A stretch of 64,000 nt of DNA. It comes from Bryoerythrophyllum caledonicum (lineage: Eukaryota; Streptophyta; Bryopsida; Pottiales; Pottiaceae). Shown here one piece after another: positions 24,688-37,914 of the stretch. Each line of letters starts with the position of its first letter. Positions within the stretch are counted from its first letter, which is position 1. The notes beneath the pieces are model-generated. The model searched no databases. It worked only from the letters and a program-made list of their open reading frames with translations, and had not been told where the DNA came from. The stretch covers positions 3,260,168 to 3,324,167 of the forward strand of contig OZ020522.1 of the NCBI GenBank assembly GCA_963971425.1, in the 5' to 3' direction. A program made the translations under genes and the position numbers.

Positions 24688-27600
24688 TTATTGTGTTGGG
24701 GCTGATGTGGACCGACTATCTTGTACGTGGGACCGATTGTGGTTGTCCTGTTTTCTATACTGCCCTGCTCCTGCGAAGGAGTTTCGGCTGCCACAGACAA
24801 CGAAATGTCGTAAATCATCTCATCTGTAAATTGCAAGGACACATTCAGAAACTACCACCCCGTCAACAAAAGCTCTAAGAAATAATATCGGTCAGGAGTA
24901 GTGAAGAAACGGCCGAAATCTAACCTGTTCTGTTGTCTGCTTCCGTGATAGCCACCCCCTCTTGAATTTCCGTAACTATTTGCGTTTCCATTATCAATAC
25001 CACCAGAATTATTTCCAGGAATGAACTCTCCACTTGTCGTACTATGATCGCCCTCGAGTTTAGGTGCAGCTGTCCCATTCCCCACACTATTTCTGGAGCT
25101 AAAAGATGAAGCATTCTGTCGGGTACTGGCTGGTTTGGAATGCTGTGGGGATACTGATGTTTGCTTTTGAGTGCTGAGATCATCCTGTTGAGTTTGTGCG
25201 CTTGCTTTGTCATCTTTGCTAGCAAGTTTGGCATTCTTTCCCCGCTGAATTTGAGAAACCTGAGCGACGGGGGTGACAGCGACAGTAGGGAGGCGGTCTG
25301 ATCCCACTGGACTGGCAGCTGCAGCTGCCGCAGACGCTTTCGCAACAGCAGTAGTAGCCGAAACCTTGGCATGAGCTCCTTCTCTCAAATAGATGTGGTC
25401 ACCTTCAATCACAAAGAGCTGCAGAATAAATTTAAAATGGGTTAATAACCACGCCAAGTTCCAACAATATTTAGATGTACGCTCGGTAAAATGAAATATC
25501 GAGGATCCTACAATGTGTGATGGCCCATGCAGTTTCTAATAATTTCAAACATGTGGGCAATTCTTATGAAGGAATTAGATATTACCTCTTTATGAGAGCT
25601 CACAAACTCGTCAAGGCGACCGTACTGCTTCCTGTACGACTGCCAATGAAGCGGGGCAAGCATTTTCCCAAGACGATTCGGTAGCTGTATTAAAAAGAAG
25701 CAATATTCGATTAGATATACTCGCTGCACCCATACAGTCAGGTACCTGGCCTTCATATCAACGACCTTTAATTACCCTAATTCATTCGCCAGTGAAGCGT
25801 TCTCCGTGAGTGCAAATGTAGTAATCTAATGATTAATTGTGCACGCCAAAAAATGGCCAACTCAGAACTCAAGTCTCTCCGCACATACTGAGCATAAACT
25901 TGCAGATTCAAAGAAACACTTACAGTGGATTTCAAGCTGATCTTGGCATTAGCTTCAGCAGGCACAGCACGTACTAGACAAGCAAGTAAAGCCCTCTCAT
26001 CCAGTAGAGCAGGTTCGGAGTTTTTGACAGGCTCAGCAGCAGTCTGTTGGGAAGTCATTGGATTGGCTGCAGGCTGTTTTGCCTCTTGCTTGACAGCGAC
26101 GGACTTGCTCAGCGGCGGCTTCTGTTGGAGTTGGCCCTCTTCTGTCCCTGAAGCTGCAGATTGCGAAAGGTGATGCATGGAATTCGAAATGCCCTGTTGA
26201 TGCTGCAACTGACGTGCATCATCATGCTGCTGCAGAGCCACCTGCTTGTGACTTTGTTGCTCTTGCCTCTGCAACATGTGTTTCGATAAACCACGTAAGT
26301 AAGAAGAACAGTTAACACTAAAGCACCATAAGTTGAGAAGTGAGGTAATCTGATAGACTGAAGAAGAGAGGCATGTCGGGAATCAATATTGTATACAAAG
26401 TGATGCTCTAGTTGCTGAAATTCAGCAAAAAGCATCTGCACTAAACTGCGCAAGTACTAGGACTACGTGGAGCAATGATCCTCAACTGGACATGTACTGC
26501 TTGTTGACACAGATGGGACTGTAATATGGAGTTAAGATATATTTTTAAAAAAACATTTCTAGTACAAGGTTATATCCTTGTGGGATTATTTACTGGAAGT
26601 CATCTTAATTAATTACACACACCATGAAAATGCTCCAGAATTTTATGCAAACCTGACGTTCTGGCTGGGCATTAGACTGCCGGTGCTGCTGCTCCAGCTG
26701 CTGCTGATCATGGGAGGAGTGCGACAATAGTTGCACTTTTTGACCCTCACGGACAGGCTTCACAGGCTCAGTAACTGCAGCTTCCTCCTGCCCTTGCTGC
26801 ACAGAGGTTTGCGCAGCTGATACAGGAACCTGGGCTTTTGAAGACAATTGAGAAAGCAAAATTCCCCCCTGTTGCTGCCCTTCTTCACGGTCTAGCACTT
26901 GTTGATGTGGCTGACCAGGCTGCATGCCATGCTTTTGTGAGGATGAAAGGATACGGTGCGGTACTTGGGTTGACTGTTGTTGTTGCTGCTGTTGCTGCTG
27001 AGGGTTCTGATGGTGTGCGTTAACAGTCTGCAAGAGCACAATTTACTTAATGAGAGCACTTTCGAAACTATCGGTCAAAAGTCACATTTCCCGAAATTTT
27101 CACTCAACAGTGATCTCACTACAAACACACTGATTGACGGGAGTTCACTCAATCAATTGAAATCGTTCTCAAGGGGCAAGAACGGCAGAATACTTTCAAC
27201 ATCGGAAAAGCAATGAAAAGAACCTCATCGATGAACTTCCAAACTCCAGCTGGAGATACACATGACGCTGTAGATGACGATATAAATACTTATCGTACAA
27301 AAGTAAATAAATGTTTTTACGCTAACCTGTTGCTGAGCAGAAGGATGATGTTGGGGCGTTATCGCCACTTGAGGATGCACATGAAGCTGTGGAAAGGAAG
27401 CTTGAAGAACTGGAGCCGATTGGGACACAGAAGTCAAAGGTTGTTGCTGAATACTATGCTGAGGAATTACTGGCGTTCCAACTGAAGCTAATACGGGATT
27501 TAAGCCCACCACACCAGCGGAAGGCACAATTGGGAGGCCTGTCGCGTGCTCCACCTGCAGTCATGATTCCATTTCAGCATGAGTATAGGATCTCAAAGTT

Positions 27601-30600
27601 ACTGTTCGTGACCCAAAAATAAAACTTTCATTCAAAAGACTAAATATTAAAAAATAAGACAACATCTGCCTTCATCTACCAACCTTGGCAGAGTTGTTAA
27701 GAGAAACGTATAATGGCGTGGCCGCTTCCATCTTTCCATGCGAAAGAATGACTGGGTTGCCGCGTACCATTCCACCGTTATTTGTTGCGGAAGTTTTTGC
27801 TGCAATCTCTTCGTTCCCCTCGCGCTGAAGTGGATCGTGATTGCCAGTATGAATCTGGCGTTCATCTCTAGCTCCTGCTCGGTCTGTACCAGTGCCTTTC
27901 AGCAGGTGAGACTGCTCTCTAGATTCATTGAGCTCAGTTTGTAGTCGCTGAACAACTTGAGCGTGGAATCTCTCCATGTCTGCAAGCTGGAAAATCACAA
28001 GGTTGACATTTTGCCAGGTAAGGTACAATACTGGTTATACTACGACATACAGCATTCACACAAAAATGTAAATTCACGCAAAATTAAGCAGGCCTCACGT
28101 ATGCTGCATTAATAATTAATAAAAGTAGTCAGAGAGCGTTCATTGATACTTGTTACTACATTCAAATATCATCTTTGAGATACTAGAACGGCGGAAGTAC
28201 TTGACAAATCTATGAACATAGAACAAAACATAAATGTTTCATAAGCAGACAAGTTCAAGGAGGGATGACTCATAGCAGCGTACAATCATCCGTAGGAGCA
28301 TCTACCTGCCTCTGGTATCCCATCCACAGTTGATTTAGCTGTTCATTACGATCGCGAAGCTCGGCATGCAGGGTGCTGTTGGCATTGATATGATAAGCAT
28401 CAAGCTCCTGGGCTCTAGCCATCCAAGCCTGTGCATCCTGCAGCTGACCGTCTTTGAACAACAACAGATCTTGCGACGTCCGATTCTGCCAGAAACCAGT
28501 TTAATGATAAGAATGAGAAACTATACGAAGCAAGACTGAGCGAGTGATTTAGACCAAACGAAATCAAATCCTGCTTTGAATAACGTCATCTGCAACTCTT
28601 ATAAGCTAATTAGGAATGACAACAGCTTTCCAAACAACATGCCAACGAAGACTGCATTTCGATACCTGTTCTTCTGCCTCCTGCCTGTGTCGTTCTGATT
28701 CGTGTACCTGCTCTTTAAGATGCTCAATTTGTGCAGCGTATTCTGCTTTCTCTGCCTCAAATTGCGAGATTGCTTTGTTTTGTTCTGCTACAGCAGCATC
28801 ACGCTCACGTCTGCTTGCGTAGGACACAAAATGAGATAAGGTACTGAAAGTAAACCAATTCTTTAGCAACAGTATTCATAAATGAACTTTGAAGTAGAAC
28901 AAGAACCAATATAGAAGTTGGTTTGCTGTGCTTGTCAAGGACATTGATGGATATACCGTAAAGAAGCAAGCTCGTTGGTTTGCTCACGTAAAAGTCCATC
29001 CTTTGCCCAAACCTGCTGAACCAAAACAACAATAAATTATCCCAGACATTGACAATCTCCAAGTTCACAGTAACCACGAAAACGTTGACTGAAGAAGTAC
29101 ACCTGGCAAAATCTAACTTCTACAAAAGATTCCAAAGAACGTGGGCTCACAGCTTCAGTTGCTTGCATATGGTTCGCCCTGTGCTGTTGTTCTCGTTCTT
29201 CTATACTCTGCTCCAGATGCTGGATTCTTTGATCTCTACTATGAATCTCGTTCTGTAATTTGAACCAAAACTTGGGCATAAGCATCCAATGTTGAGCACT
29301 TGAAGTTATAATGCACCAAGGACACAAATTCCTTGAAAACGCTTTACATTCTATGTAATTCACCCCCCTCTTGATTTCATTCCTCGTGTACGGACAGTGG
29401 TAGTTAGCCTCTCAGAAACAAGAGCCGAATAGGAATCGCTACATCCAGACGATCACGCTCAATGCAGTACTTGCATCAGCGTTCAGCACTTCTTTAAAGA
29501 CGCGAATCACACCGTACCGTCAAACCAACCGAACATGCATCTATAGATTCCACCCGAGAGATACAGCAAATCTTCAACAATGTGTAAATTCTGCCCGTTA
29601 TAACAACGCATTGCAGCTATTCTAAGTGTCAAATTATGCCTGAGACAAGAGGTGATATTCTGGAATGATACCTGAAGACTGGCAACAATGTCTGCATGTT
29701 GCTTAGACTGCTCCTCGTAACTATTCTGCATACGATGCATCTCTGATCGCGCAATAAACTGTGCCCTCAACTCTAATTCTGCTTGCTGCAGCTGTTCTCT
29801 TTTCCTAGAAACTTCAAGAAGTTGCTGCTCCAGAGTGTCGTCGGAATTGTCCATTACACCCATTGCTCCTTCCATTGACATGGTGTTTATAGCAGCATGC
29901 TCATTCTGCTGCTGCCGATGCATCTGCAAAGGGCATTGCATCCAACAAATATCTGTAAATGCCTAACTAAGACCGTCGCAATGACGACCATGATCATATT
30001 TGGTACACATAGGCTGGGATACTTTGCTCGGCTTCTTCAGTGAACATACAGAAAAAATGCAAACCCTAGAAACTCTTTAAAGCCATGCGAGGAGCTTAAA
30101 CCAACTTGAGCAGGGTGCAACAAGAAGTAGCTCCCTCATCCAAAACGTTGAGCTTGCAAATAACTGCAGAAAAGACCTAAACTAACCAGTAATTGTAAAA
30201 GCGAAAAGATCTTCCCGGCAATAAATTGCGAAAAGAAATTGCATGATGCCATGTACATTGCGATACCAACCTAAACCAATATAGAAATTGAAATTTAGGT
30301 CACTACCCCAGGAATTAATAACCCATATTCGGATTACCGCCTCTAGCTGATGAGGAATTAAAATTTTCCATTGATCAAAAAACAAGCCTTCAAAGAAAGT
30401 TCCAAAAACCGCACTCAAGAGAGTCTACAAACAAAGGCATCAACGAACGAGTAGCGGAAAACATTGAAAAGATCGGACAGCAAGATGGAACAAAGTAACG
30501 AACCTCGTCGTACAGTTCATCCTGCTGTTGTCCGATATTCTGATTGATCATTTCTTGCGGGGACACAGGACCGCCCACGGCCAAGTGCCCTCCACTGCCA

Positions 30601-30842
30601 TCACCACCATGATGATCAGAATCGCTGGAATGTTCACTACTCCCAGGGTGAAACATTCTTCCATTCTGGCTGCTTCTCCGCTGGCCCGCATTCCCCGAGC
30701 GCGGCCGGCCAGATTGGTGTGCTCTTGCCCCGTCCGCAACTAATCTCCCCTGGCCATTCGGCACGTCCGACACTTTCCTCCATTCCCTCCTCGCTGCCTG
30801 TCCTTGCATAGGTAAGGCTCCTCCAACGCTGGGAGCATCCAT
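24688..30842 (-). CDS. plant-conserved Q-rich coiled-coil protein, DUF7725-like C-terminal domain
   Basis: Minus-strand gene of at least 12 coding exons with GT-AG borders and preserved phase: 30504-30842, 29672-29923, 29103-29252, 28957-29012, 28666-28810, 28306-28485, 27684-27986, 27327-27554, 26653-27027, 25924-26268, 25586-25684 and 24925-25418. A likely last exon is 24688-24787. This gives about 1,021 aa. The start at 30842 opens a Gly/Ser/His-rich N-terminus. Exons 2-7 encode heptad-rich coiled coil (ERDAAVAEQNKAISQFEAEK). Exons 8-10 are Gln/Pro/His-rich. Exons 10-12 encode a compact globular part (PNRLGKMLAPLHWQSYRKQY, then LFVIEGDHIYLREGA) typical of one plant-conserved family that I believe is Pfam DUF7725, possibly winged-helix-like. 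An Asn/Gly/Arg-rich tail follows. Function is unknown; Q-rich plus coiled-coil layout suggests a nuclear or transcription-related scaffold (inference). The last exon is uncertain: another acceptor gives a longer tail. Confidence 0.8.
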
Positions 30843-31800
30843 CCCGGCTTAAGTCTCCTCGTGCTATCGGACAGTGATTACACACCAATCACCTGCCACC
30901 AATCGACGACAATAAGAGCACAGACGACTCCAAAACTAAAATGCAGGCACTTCCAGCGCAAATCTGGCCCTAAATGCTCACAGAACTCAAGCAAGAATCC
31001 GAAAAGCGAATCAAACACGGCGCCTAACCCTCGCAGAACTCAAACGACAAGCTCAAAACATCCAAACAAACCAAACAAAGTTTTAAAATGCATAACCTAA
31101 AGACAAGAAACCTCTCACACCTAAACAATCCGAAACGCGCTCTTCAACATAAATACGAGCCTCCAAAGCCTCAGACAAGAACCGCAATCACAGAGCACCG
31201 AATAACAAAAGATCAAATGTAAAAACCTCGTCACACGCACACTCGTCTCATCACGTATCACATCGAATCCACCAGCAGAACACGCACCAGAGAGAGGCAG
31301 CAAGCTAGGAGACGAGATGGTCGATGGATGCCCGGACGCTCACATGGCTGCCGAAAGACTGCGAGGAGGGAGCGCGACTTACGAGGCCGCCACTGGTGTT
31401 CGGCACCGAAGTGTAACCCTAAGCAGGAGAAGACAAGGGAAGGGAAGGGCAAGGGAATGGAAATGAACACTCACACTAAGTTACCGAGAAACAAACCGAC
31501 AGACACCAACAAACAAACAAGCAATGTAGCACGCGGAAACACCATTTACAGAAAAGAAAGCCAGAATGCAGTCCGGTGGATGGCGCTTTGCGCCTGCGCG
31601 GATTTAGGTCAATGTTCGGTTCCCCTCTTCTGCGGAGGACCCTAAACCCGCCGCCGCCGCTGCAGGCCACAGGGTCCGGTTCCGGGTATCCCGTACCATG
31701 TCAGGGCCTCAGGGTCCGGATCCGGCCCTTTAGTCGCGTGCCGGGCCTCCGTGCCGGTTCAGGGCGTCTGGGTCCGGTTCCGGGCCTGTGGCTCTAGCAA
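30843..31800 (-). promoter_or_regulatory. 5' leader and promoter region of the Q-rich gene
   Basis: Upstream flank of the minus-strand gene. The first 500 bases are A/C-rich on the plus strand (an untranslated-leader-like composition). Next comes a GC-rich island (31580-31800) with imperfect GGGTCCGGTTCCGGG repeats and a CCGCCGCCGC run. No plus-strand ORF here is convincing. Confidence 0.4.
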
Positions 31801-31950
31801 GAATTGTAGCTGCTTGTGTGGCTGCATGCGCTTGACTGTTGTATGAGTCAGAGAAGACTTTGTTGGAAAGCTAATTCTATATCATAGGAGTTTGTATTCT
31901 TATTCAAACCTTGTGGAATCCTATGAAAAGCAAAATGTGCTTCTCATTTC

Positions 31951-32019
31951 AACTCATCTAACATACCAAAATAGTCAAACGAATAAACTCATCTAACATA
32001 CCAAAATAGTCAAACGAAC
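31951..32019. repeat. 35-bp tandem duplication
   Basis: Two perfect or nearly perfect copies of ACTCATCTAACATACCAAAA followed by TAGTCAAACGAA, offset by 35 bases. Confidence 0.9.
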
Positions 32020-32682
32020 AATGTTTTCTGAATTGTCGACTAATGAAATTTAGGCATATTGTAAATAGGTCCAGAGGAAGAATTGTAATGAATTACTACT
32101 ATTTTATACCATGGTGCTAAAAACATTCATGCCTTTAACCCCTAAAGTTCCTTGACAATTCCCCTCAAAAACTATAAGTGGTACTAATTTTCAAACCACA
32201 AATCCAAAAATAAAATAAAAATATGTCCACGAAGCTCTTATCAAAGGCAATCTAGAATAAAAATTTCTGAGAAAATTGAATTTTTTTCGAATTTTAGGAA
32301 CCTGCCAAAAATTAAGGAATCCCCCCGAATGAGACTCTGGTCCTTTAGGGATTAAGTTGTTTGTGATTTCTATCAAAATTCATCTAACCTCTTTTTGTAG
32401 CCCAATATTGTAGTTTGTCATACATATGCATGGTTTGAATAAGGTAGGGGATTTGATTCTCTCTTCGGTTTCAAAAAATATAAAATTATTCATGAATGGT
32501 AATAATTCATCAAGGGGGGTCTTTATGTTGGGTTGAATTACCAAGTGACTAAGGCCTTTAATACAAATGATATTGCTTTAGCTTATTTTCAAAGAGTGAA
32601 AAGAATTAGATTTAAGTGCATTTGAACTTCAAGCTTCATCTTTGCAAATCCCTAACCCCTCTTTTCTTCTCCAATAATTTTA

Positions 32683-32766
32683 TGTGGACATAGTTTAGTG
32701 GTGGAATGAACATTCACTTTATCCACTCCAGCCCCCTTGGGAGGACCAAAGTTCTTCTTCTTCTGG
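32683..32766 (+). mobile_element. short 5'-truncated LINE tail
   Basis: Matches the 3' terminus of the 14.8 kb LINE: TTTAGTGGTGGAATGAAC, then CACTTTA, then CAGCCCCCTTGGGAGGACC, ending in GTTCTTCTTCTTC. The full element has GCTTAGTGGTGGAACGAACG and the same TTC-repeat end. Only about 80 bases are retained, as expected from aborted target-primed reverse transcription. Confidence 0.75.
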
Positions 32767-33463
32767 ACTATTCTCCTTTAGATATTGAAATAATTTTGCG
32801 CAAAAATAAGAAAGACATAAGTTTGAATAGATTTGGCAAGAAAGTTCTACCCAAGAAGAGAAAAGGATCTCAATTTTCTTTAGTCTTTTAAGAAATAACG
32901 ATAAAACTAAAACAATAAAGACAAATCTAAATACTTTTGAACAAATTTAAAAGAATTCTAAAGAGTTTCAAAGGCATAATCTTTTTAAGATTCAAATTTC
33001 AACACTTTGAAGAATCGGGCATACTACCCTTTTTGGATTTTGTAAGAATTTTTTTTTTGCTACAACCTTTTTTTTAAATATGAGATTTTTGATACAAATA
33101 AGCAACATTATTCAGACAAAATTTTCAAAGAAAATAATTTTTATAATCTAACATGTTTACTCCAAGACCATTTTCGGTCAAGGTGCTTAACCCCTGATGG
33201 CCCAAGTGTACCTACGGGGTACAAAATACCTCACTTTGACTGTAATTATCTTTCAATCCATAAGGTCAAAATTCACAAAATTTTAAGCGCATCATCTCAT
33301 ACAAATACAAAAGAAGATCCCACCGTTACATTCTCAAAAAAGTTCATGCTGAAAAATTATGTTCAACTAAAAAGAAATTCCTCTTACACGCCCCGGGTCT
33401 GTAGGGGTTAAACAAGATTGTTGTTGTATCATATCATCATACTCCTAAAATCATAATCTACGC

Positions 33464-33556
33464 AGTGAACCACGCAGCGATCAACCACGCAGTCAACCAT
33501 GCAGTGAACTACATAAACGTTGTAGTCAACCAAGCAGTCAATCGAGCAGTGAATCA
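33464..33556 (+). repeat. short 12-15-base repeats around AACCACGCAGT
   Basis: About seven degenerate units of AACCACGCAGTC / AACCATGCAGTG type. In one frame they read as a run of Asn-(His/Gln/Arg)-Ala-Val. The ORF that contains them is only 63 codons, so I treat it as a DNA minisatellite rather than a protein. Confidence 0.55.
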
Positions 33557-33690
33557 TGTTACATTTTTCTTTTTACGGTTTGTAATAAAAAAAACTACAT
33601 TAAAAATGGTTGGACCCATGCGTTGCAAATCAAGCGCCAATTGCTGGTGCTTGTAGAAAGAGAGATGACTTCACTACGGATTTGGCTGGT

Positions 33691-33758
33691 CAGTTTGGTC
33701 CAAAGCGTGGTCACCGGTGCCGTACAGTTTGGTCCAAAGCGTGGTCACCGGTGTCGTA
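33691..33758. repeat. 34-bp tandem duplication
   Basis: Two copies of CAGTTTGGTCCAAAGCGTGG followed by TCACCGGTGCCGTA, with a single C/T difference. Confidence 0.9.
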
Positions 33759-33954
33759 GAAAACAAGACAGGCGCGGTGGTAGGGCCGACTGAGGCTCGA
33801 GACAAATATCGACAACGTGAAGAAGAAAAACAAGGCCACCAAGACAATTGCGCCACGGGCTTGCACTAGCTTCTCTTAAGTGTACTTAAAACGAAACGGA
33901 GGAGACAGAGTTGCTGCAGCGGGAGTCAGAACGTCAGTCAGGCGGTCAGGCGGT

Positions 33955-33971
33955 GAGCGAGCGAGCGAGCG

Positions 33972-34011
<40 letters not shown>
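33955..34011. repeat. (GAGC)n-(GA)n microsatellite
   Basis: A GAGC run passes into about 18 GA units. It lies about 530 bases upstream of the ATG at 34544, where GA-rich promoter tracts are common in plants. Confidence 0.95.
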
Positions 34012-34014
<3 letters not shown>

Positions 34015-34543
34015 CATCGCTGATATCTTAATTCGTAGCATCTGGAGGTGCATTAGTAGTTGTACGACTCCGCGGCTTCGCCATAGCCAAGCATACAGCA
34101 GGCCGCAGGTCCTGTCCTTTCCTGCCACACTTTCATTACCAAACCCTCGCTCATAGCCGTTCCCGCACTGATAGCTTTCTCAGGGAGTCGTTGTACCTGT
34201 GAGAGCAGAGCATCGTCGTTGTGATAAGTCAGATGCTGCTGCGGAGTTTTCAGTCTCGGCGATTTGGTGAGAAGTAGGCGAGGAGGAGTGAGCGGCGGCG
34301 TGTGCTGTGGTGTCTGCGACGTGGAGAGGAGGTTTGGAGTGGCTACCGCGTTTACGAGGCTTTGGTAGCGGCTTTGGCGTTTGCGAGCATGTTCTCGTTT
34401 CGTTTTCTAGCCGTAGGACGTGAGAGGGAGTGACTTGGCTTTTTTGATGTTTTGGCTTTTCTACCGTTCGATGCGCGGGCCTGTATGTTAGAGGTGTGGA
34501 GGTGAACTCGATCGTTTTGAAGTCGGTGATTGATTACTCCGAG

Positions 34544-34950
34544 ATGGCGAGAGCTGCGGTTTCTCTGTGGATGTTTATGATGATAGCCGGGAGCTGCGCT
34601 CAGCACTCTGGGCCACGGCTCGGATTCTTCAACTACTCGGGAATGCAGGCGACGATTAGCTGTGTGGACCACGCGATGCGCGTTGTGGAAGCCGGGGGTA
34701 CTTTCTTCATTCCGCTCACGCGGAGCGATCAGGCGTGCGTTGTCACGCTCCAGGACGGGGAGCACGCCTCGGCAGTGATTAGCAAGGTGCTGCCTAGATC
34801 CTCCAATTCCGGCTTGTCTGTCTCTGTGGACATCAACGACACGTTCCTTTTCTTCTCTCTGGACGAGACGGTGCATCACCAGTATGTCAACTTTCTTAAC
34901 ACTCAGGAAGAGCACATCCCCGCCCAGAGTTCCTCTGATCTTCAGCTATG
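34544..34950 (+). CDS. first exon of an unknown secreted protein
   Basis: From ATG 34544 the frame runs 135 codons plus two bases to a strong donor GTGAGT at 34951. Without splicing it would stop at 34954. The N-terminus MARAAVSLWMFMMIAGSCAQ is a good signal peptide with cleavage probably after the GSCAQ region. The mature part has two cysteines (SCVDH and QACVV), an N-glycosylation site (NDT) and mixed strand/helix composition. An upstream in-frame ATG at 34496 would put 16 residues before the signal peptide and is less likely. I could not follow the gene downstream with confidence; a 63-codon frame at 36049-36240 is a candidate later exon. No family recognised. Confidence 0.5.
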
Positions 34951-36486
34951 GTGAGTTTGGTATCATCGACTGCATCGCTCAGTACTGTTTATTCCCATGC
35001 GCATGTCGATTGTTAGTCGGAAGGCAGCATTTTTTTTATACGGGGAGGTTGCATGCGTCTTCTTTACTTCCTTACCTGTATACATGTATGGAGGGATTCC
35101 CACGACCGCCAAAGGAAACGTTGTTCAAAACTTTAGAGGGTTGGACCATCCAATACAGCCATATTGGATGTGAACTTTGTTGAGAGATAAGCTTAGAACT
35201 ATCTACTGTAATCTGGTGTAGCATTCCTTTGATGGTCGTATTTGAAACCTGTCATATGTCTCTACCTTCAATCAAATGTTTCTTTCACAGATTTTTTAGT
35301 TGCAGAGTTGATACTACTCTTATCAGGTTCTGTAGCCACATGTTTGGTCAAACTTAGTTTGAGGGGTAATGAATTTGAAGAATAGTCCATTATCCCGGGC
35401 TTATTTTGCTCTTGTTGCAGGGTTTTAAGATTTTCAGGCAGATTCTATATTTTTATCTAAGTGGAAAGCACTCACTGGCATATTGTTGGCTGTTGTAGGT
35501 CGATGGAAGAGTTAACCGATGATTGACTCTTCAAGGGACGCTGACTCAACTTGGATGCTTACCAAATGATTGCGGTCGAATTTGGATCATCGACAGATGA
35601 TTTTTGTAAGGGTCAACCAAAGATTTCCAGTCCTCTCAGATTTGAAAGTCATTGGCCATTAGCTCGGGTCACCTGCATGCGTGCTCCGGATTCAGCAATG
35701 TACACTGCATTGTAGATTAGGTGCGTCACGCAGATACTGTAGAAAGAACAAAATCCTGGCTCACAAATGTGAGTAGAATCGAGGAAATTTTGATCAACTA
35801 TTCTTTCCGGAACAGATTTGCATGATCTAGATGAATTTCAAGTTGTTAGTCACTGATTCTTCTGCTCTGAAGGGTCGATGGTGCTTCCAGGCTGGGCTAC
35901 TGCCGGGAGGGCGTCAAGTGTACATACAGGCTGCTGAATTTTCAGCATTGTTACAAATGCTATTGTAAGCTGTCAAATGGCGAAGTTCGAACTTGAGGTT
36001 CGATCCTTGCTAAACTTCTTTTTTATGAATCTCTGTTAGAAATTTTGAATGCGGCGACTTTCAATCGATTATACACCTTCTGAAAAGGGTCACGACTTCA
36101 GCTTCATATGTTTGAACTTGAAGCAGCCGTTGCGTTGGTCCAGGGATCTTCTTGACCGCATTGACAATATTGACACAGACACTGGATCAGATGAGGACTT
36201 CCTAACTCCTAATCTAGTATCGATCCAGTCAATTGCGTGATGTCTCTCTTCACCAGAAGAATCTTACCTAACATGTGCCTCGTGGATCAACATGTACGCT
36301 GACATGGCATCTGAGGAATACGGTTTGAAAAATGCGACCCTTGTGCGCATTTTGGGCGTGTTGAATTCAAATGTGGTCAACTATCTGAATTCCGGGGTCT
36401 TCCAAAATCTTCATGAAAGTATGAAGACTATTACCGTCATTTTATCACGTTCCAAATCAAATTGGGGCGATTCTGTATTATCTCAA
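34951..36486. other. probable intron or 3' region of the 34.5 kb gene
   Basis: Moderately GC sequence with short frames at 34884-35183 and 36049-36240 and several potential acceptors. I cannot assign exons. A long first intron or an untranslated 3' part fits equally well. Confidence 0.3.
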
Positions 36487-37186
36487 TACACTAAAGATGA
36501 TATTTAGTGTTTAGGGACCAATAGTGTAAGTACCCCTATGACCTGACTTTCACTAAATGTCAATTTGTTTACATTTAGTGTTTAATGTCAAAAATTCAGT
36601 CTAACAAAATTGCTCATAATTTTTGCCTCACGACGAATTAGAAGATGTACCGTATACCGATGGAATCTCCTTGAAAAAACACATAAGCAGGTCACCTCAC
36701 TCGATAGAATTGGTGCGAAATTGATAAGGATATGCCTCCTCAAACTTTCAACCAAAACTCAAGAAATCTGCCCAAAAATATTCACTATAACTTTTTATTT
36801 AAGACGAATTTGAAGATGGGTAAGATGCCATTGGAAGCGTCTTTTCAAATCAGTTTGGATAGGCACCAGAAACTCTCAAATTGGACAAAAATTGCCCCCG
36901 AAATTATCATTTGAAAATCCAACCTAAAAAAATCAGCCCAACATGGAAGGTTTGCTTTTGACATGTGGCGAGATTTGGGTGACTTGCAATGAAATGTGGC
37001 ATATGACATTGTTACATAACCAACACTAAATGTCAATATGTTAAAATGTAATAAGGGCAAAAGTTACTGAAATTGACAATTAGTGTTTAAATTGACATTT
37101 AATGTTGTTACATTAGTAGGGTAATTGACATTTAGCGTTCAAGTTCGTAATTAGTGTTGCGAACACTAAATATCATCTCTAGTGTA
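36487..37186. mobile_element. non-autonomous CACTA-like element (about 700 bp)
   Basis: Ends in near-perfect inverted repeats of 25 bases (24 matches): the left end begins TACACTAAAGATGATATTTA and the right end is its mirror. Subterminal copies of CACTAAATGTCAAT / ATTGACATTTAGTG occur in both orientations near both ends, a habit of CACTA elements. CACTA...TAGTG termini are flanked by TA on both sides. It has no coding capacity beyond a 67-codon frame. The TA flanks would also suit a Tc1/mariner- or PIF-type MITE. Confidence 0.7.
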
Positions 37187-37914
37187 CCGGTAATTGGAAA
37201 TTAGTTACCCAAGGTGATATTTGTTTATACTGAGATGCTTTAATTGTAAATTTACCATTAAGCTTTACAGGACTAAATGTCCTAAATGGGTTTTTTTGGA
37301 GGTTGAGGTCTAGTTCCCATGTTGTCATTTTATGACATTCTTCTTTGAATTTTTTTACAATGAATGGGCGTTACTAAAAGCTTTGTGGAAGTAGTACTTT
37401 TTGACATCTATTAACTCCTATAGGCTAAGTGTTTTGATTTTGGGTACGTTTCTAAAATTCGAAAAAAAATCCTTTTAAAAATAAAATTTATACTAGATTG
37501 TCCCATGGAAGAGCTTTGTGGAGATATTTTTATTATTTTTTGGGATTCATAGTCTGAAAGTTAGTACTGTACTTCGGGTAGTAAAAATAAAATGCAGATT
37601 TCAGGCAACTCCAAAATTTCGCTAAAAGTTTCTATTGATATTATGAATTTTCATACATATAGAGAATAATACTCTACTTGAAGTTGTCAAAAAACAATTT
37701 GTGTTTTTAGTGTGAACAAACATTTTAACTCAAGACAAACTTCTTACACATTTTGGGCAAGCAAGGAAAAAAACTTCTTACTTCATAAAACCTAGAGATC
37801 TTCATTTTTTTTTACTTTATATTTTTTCAACAACAATATGTGTTGGAAACCTTCTTTTTGACCGTTTGGTTATCATTCTAAAACATAATTAATTCACACA
37901 AAAATAAAACGTGG

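Larger units (their letters stand above)
32767..34543. other. intergenic, small repeats
   Basis: AT-rich to about 33450. It then has three small repeats (listed separately) and, from 33.9 kb, GC-richer sequence that probably includes the promoter and leader of the exon at 34544. No credible gene before that point. Confidence 0.4.

Noticed and set aside
33465..33656. 63-codon ORF with Asn-His-Ala-Val repeats
   Set aside because: Short, no upstream or downstream exon signals, and explained by a 12-base DNA repeat.
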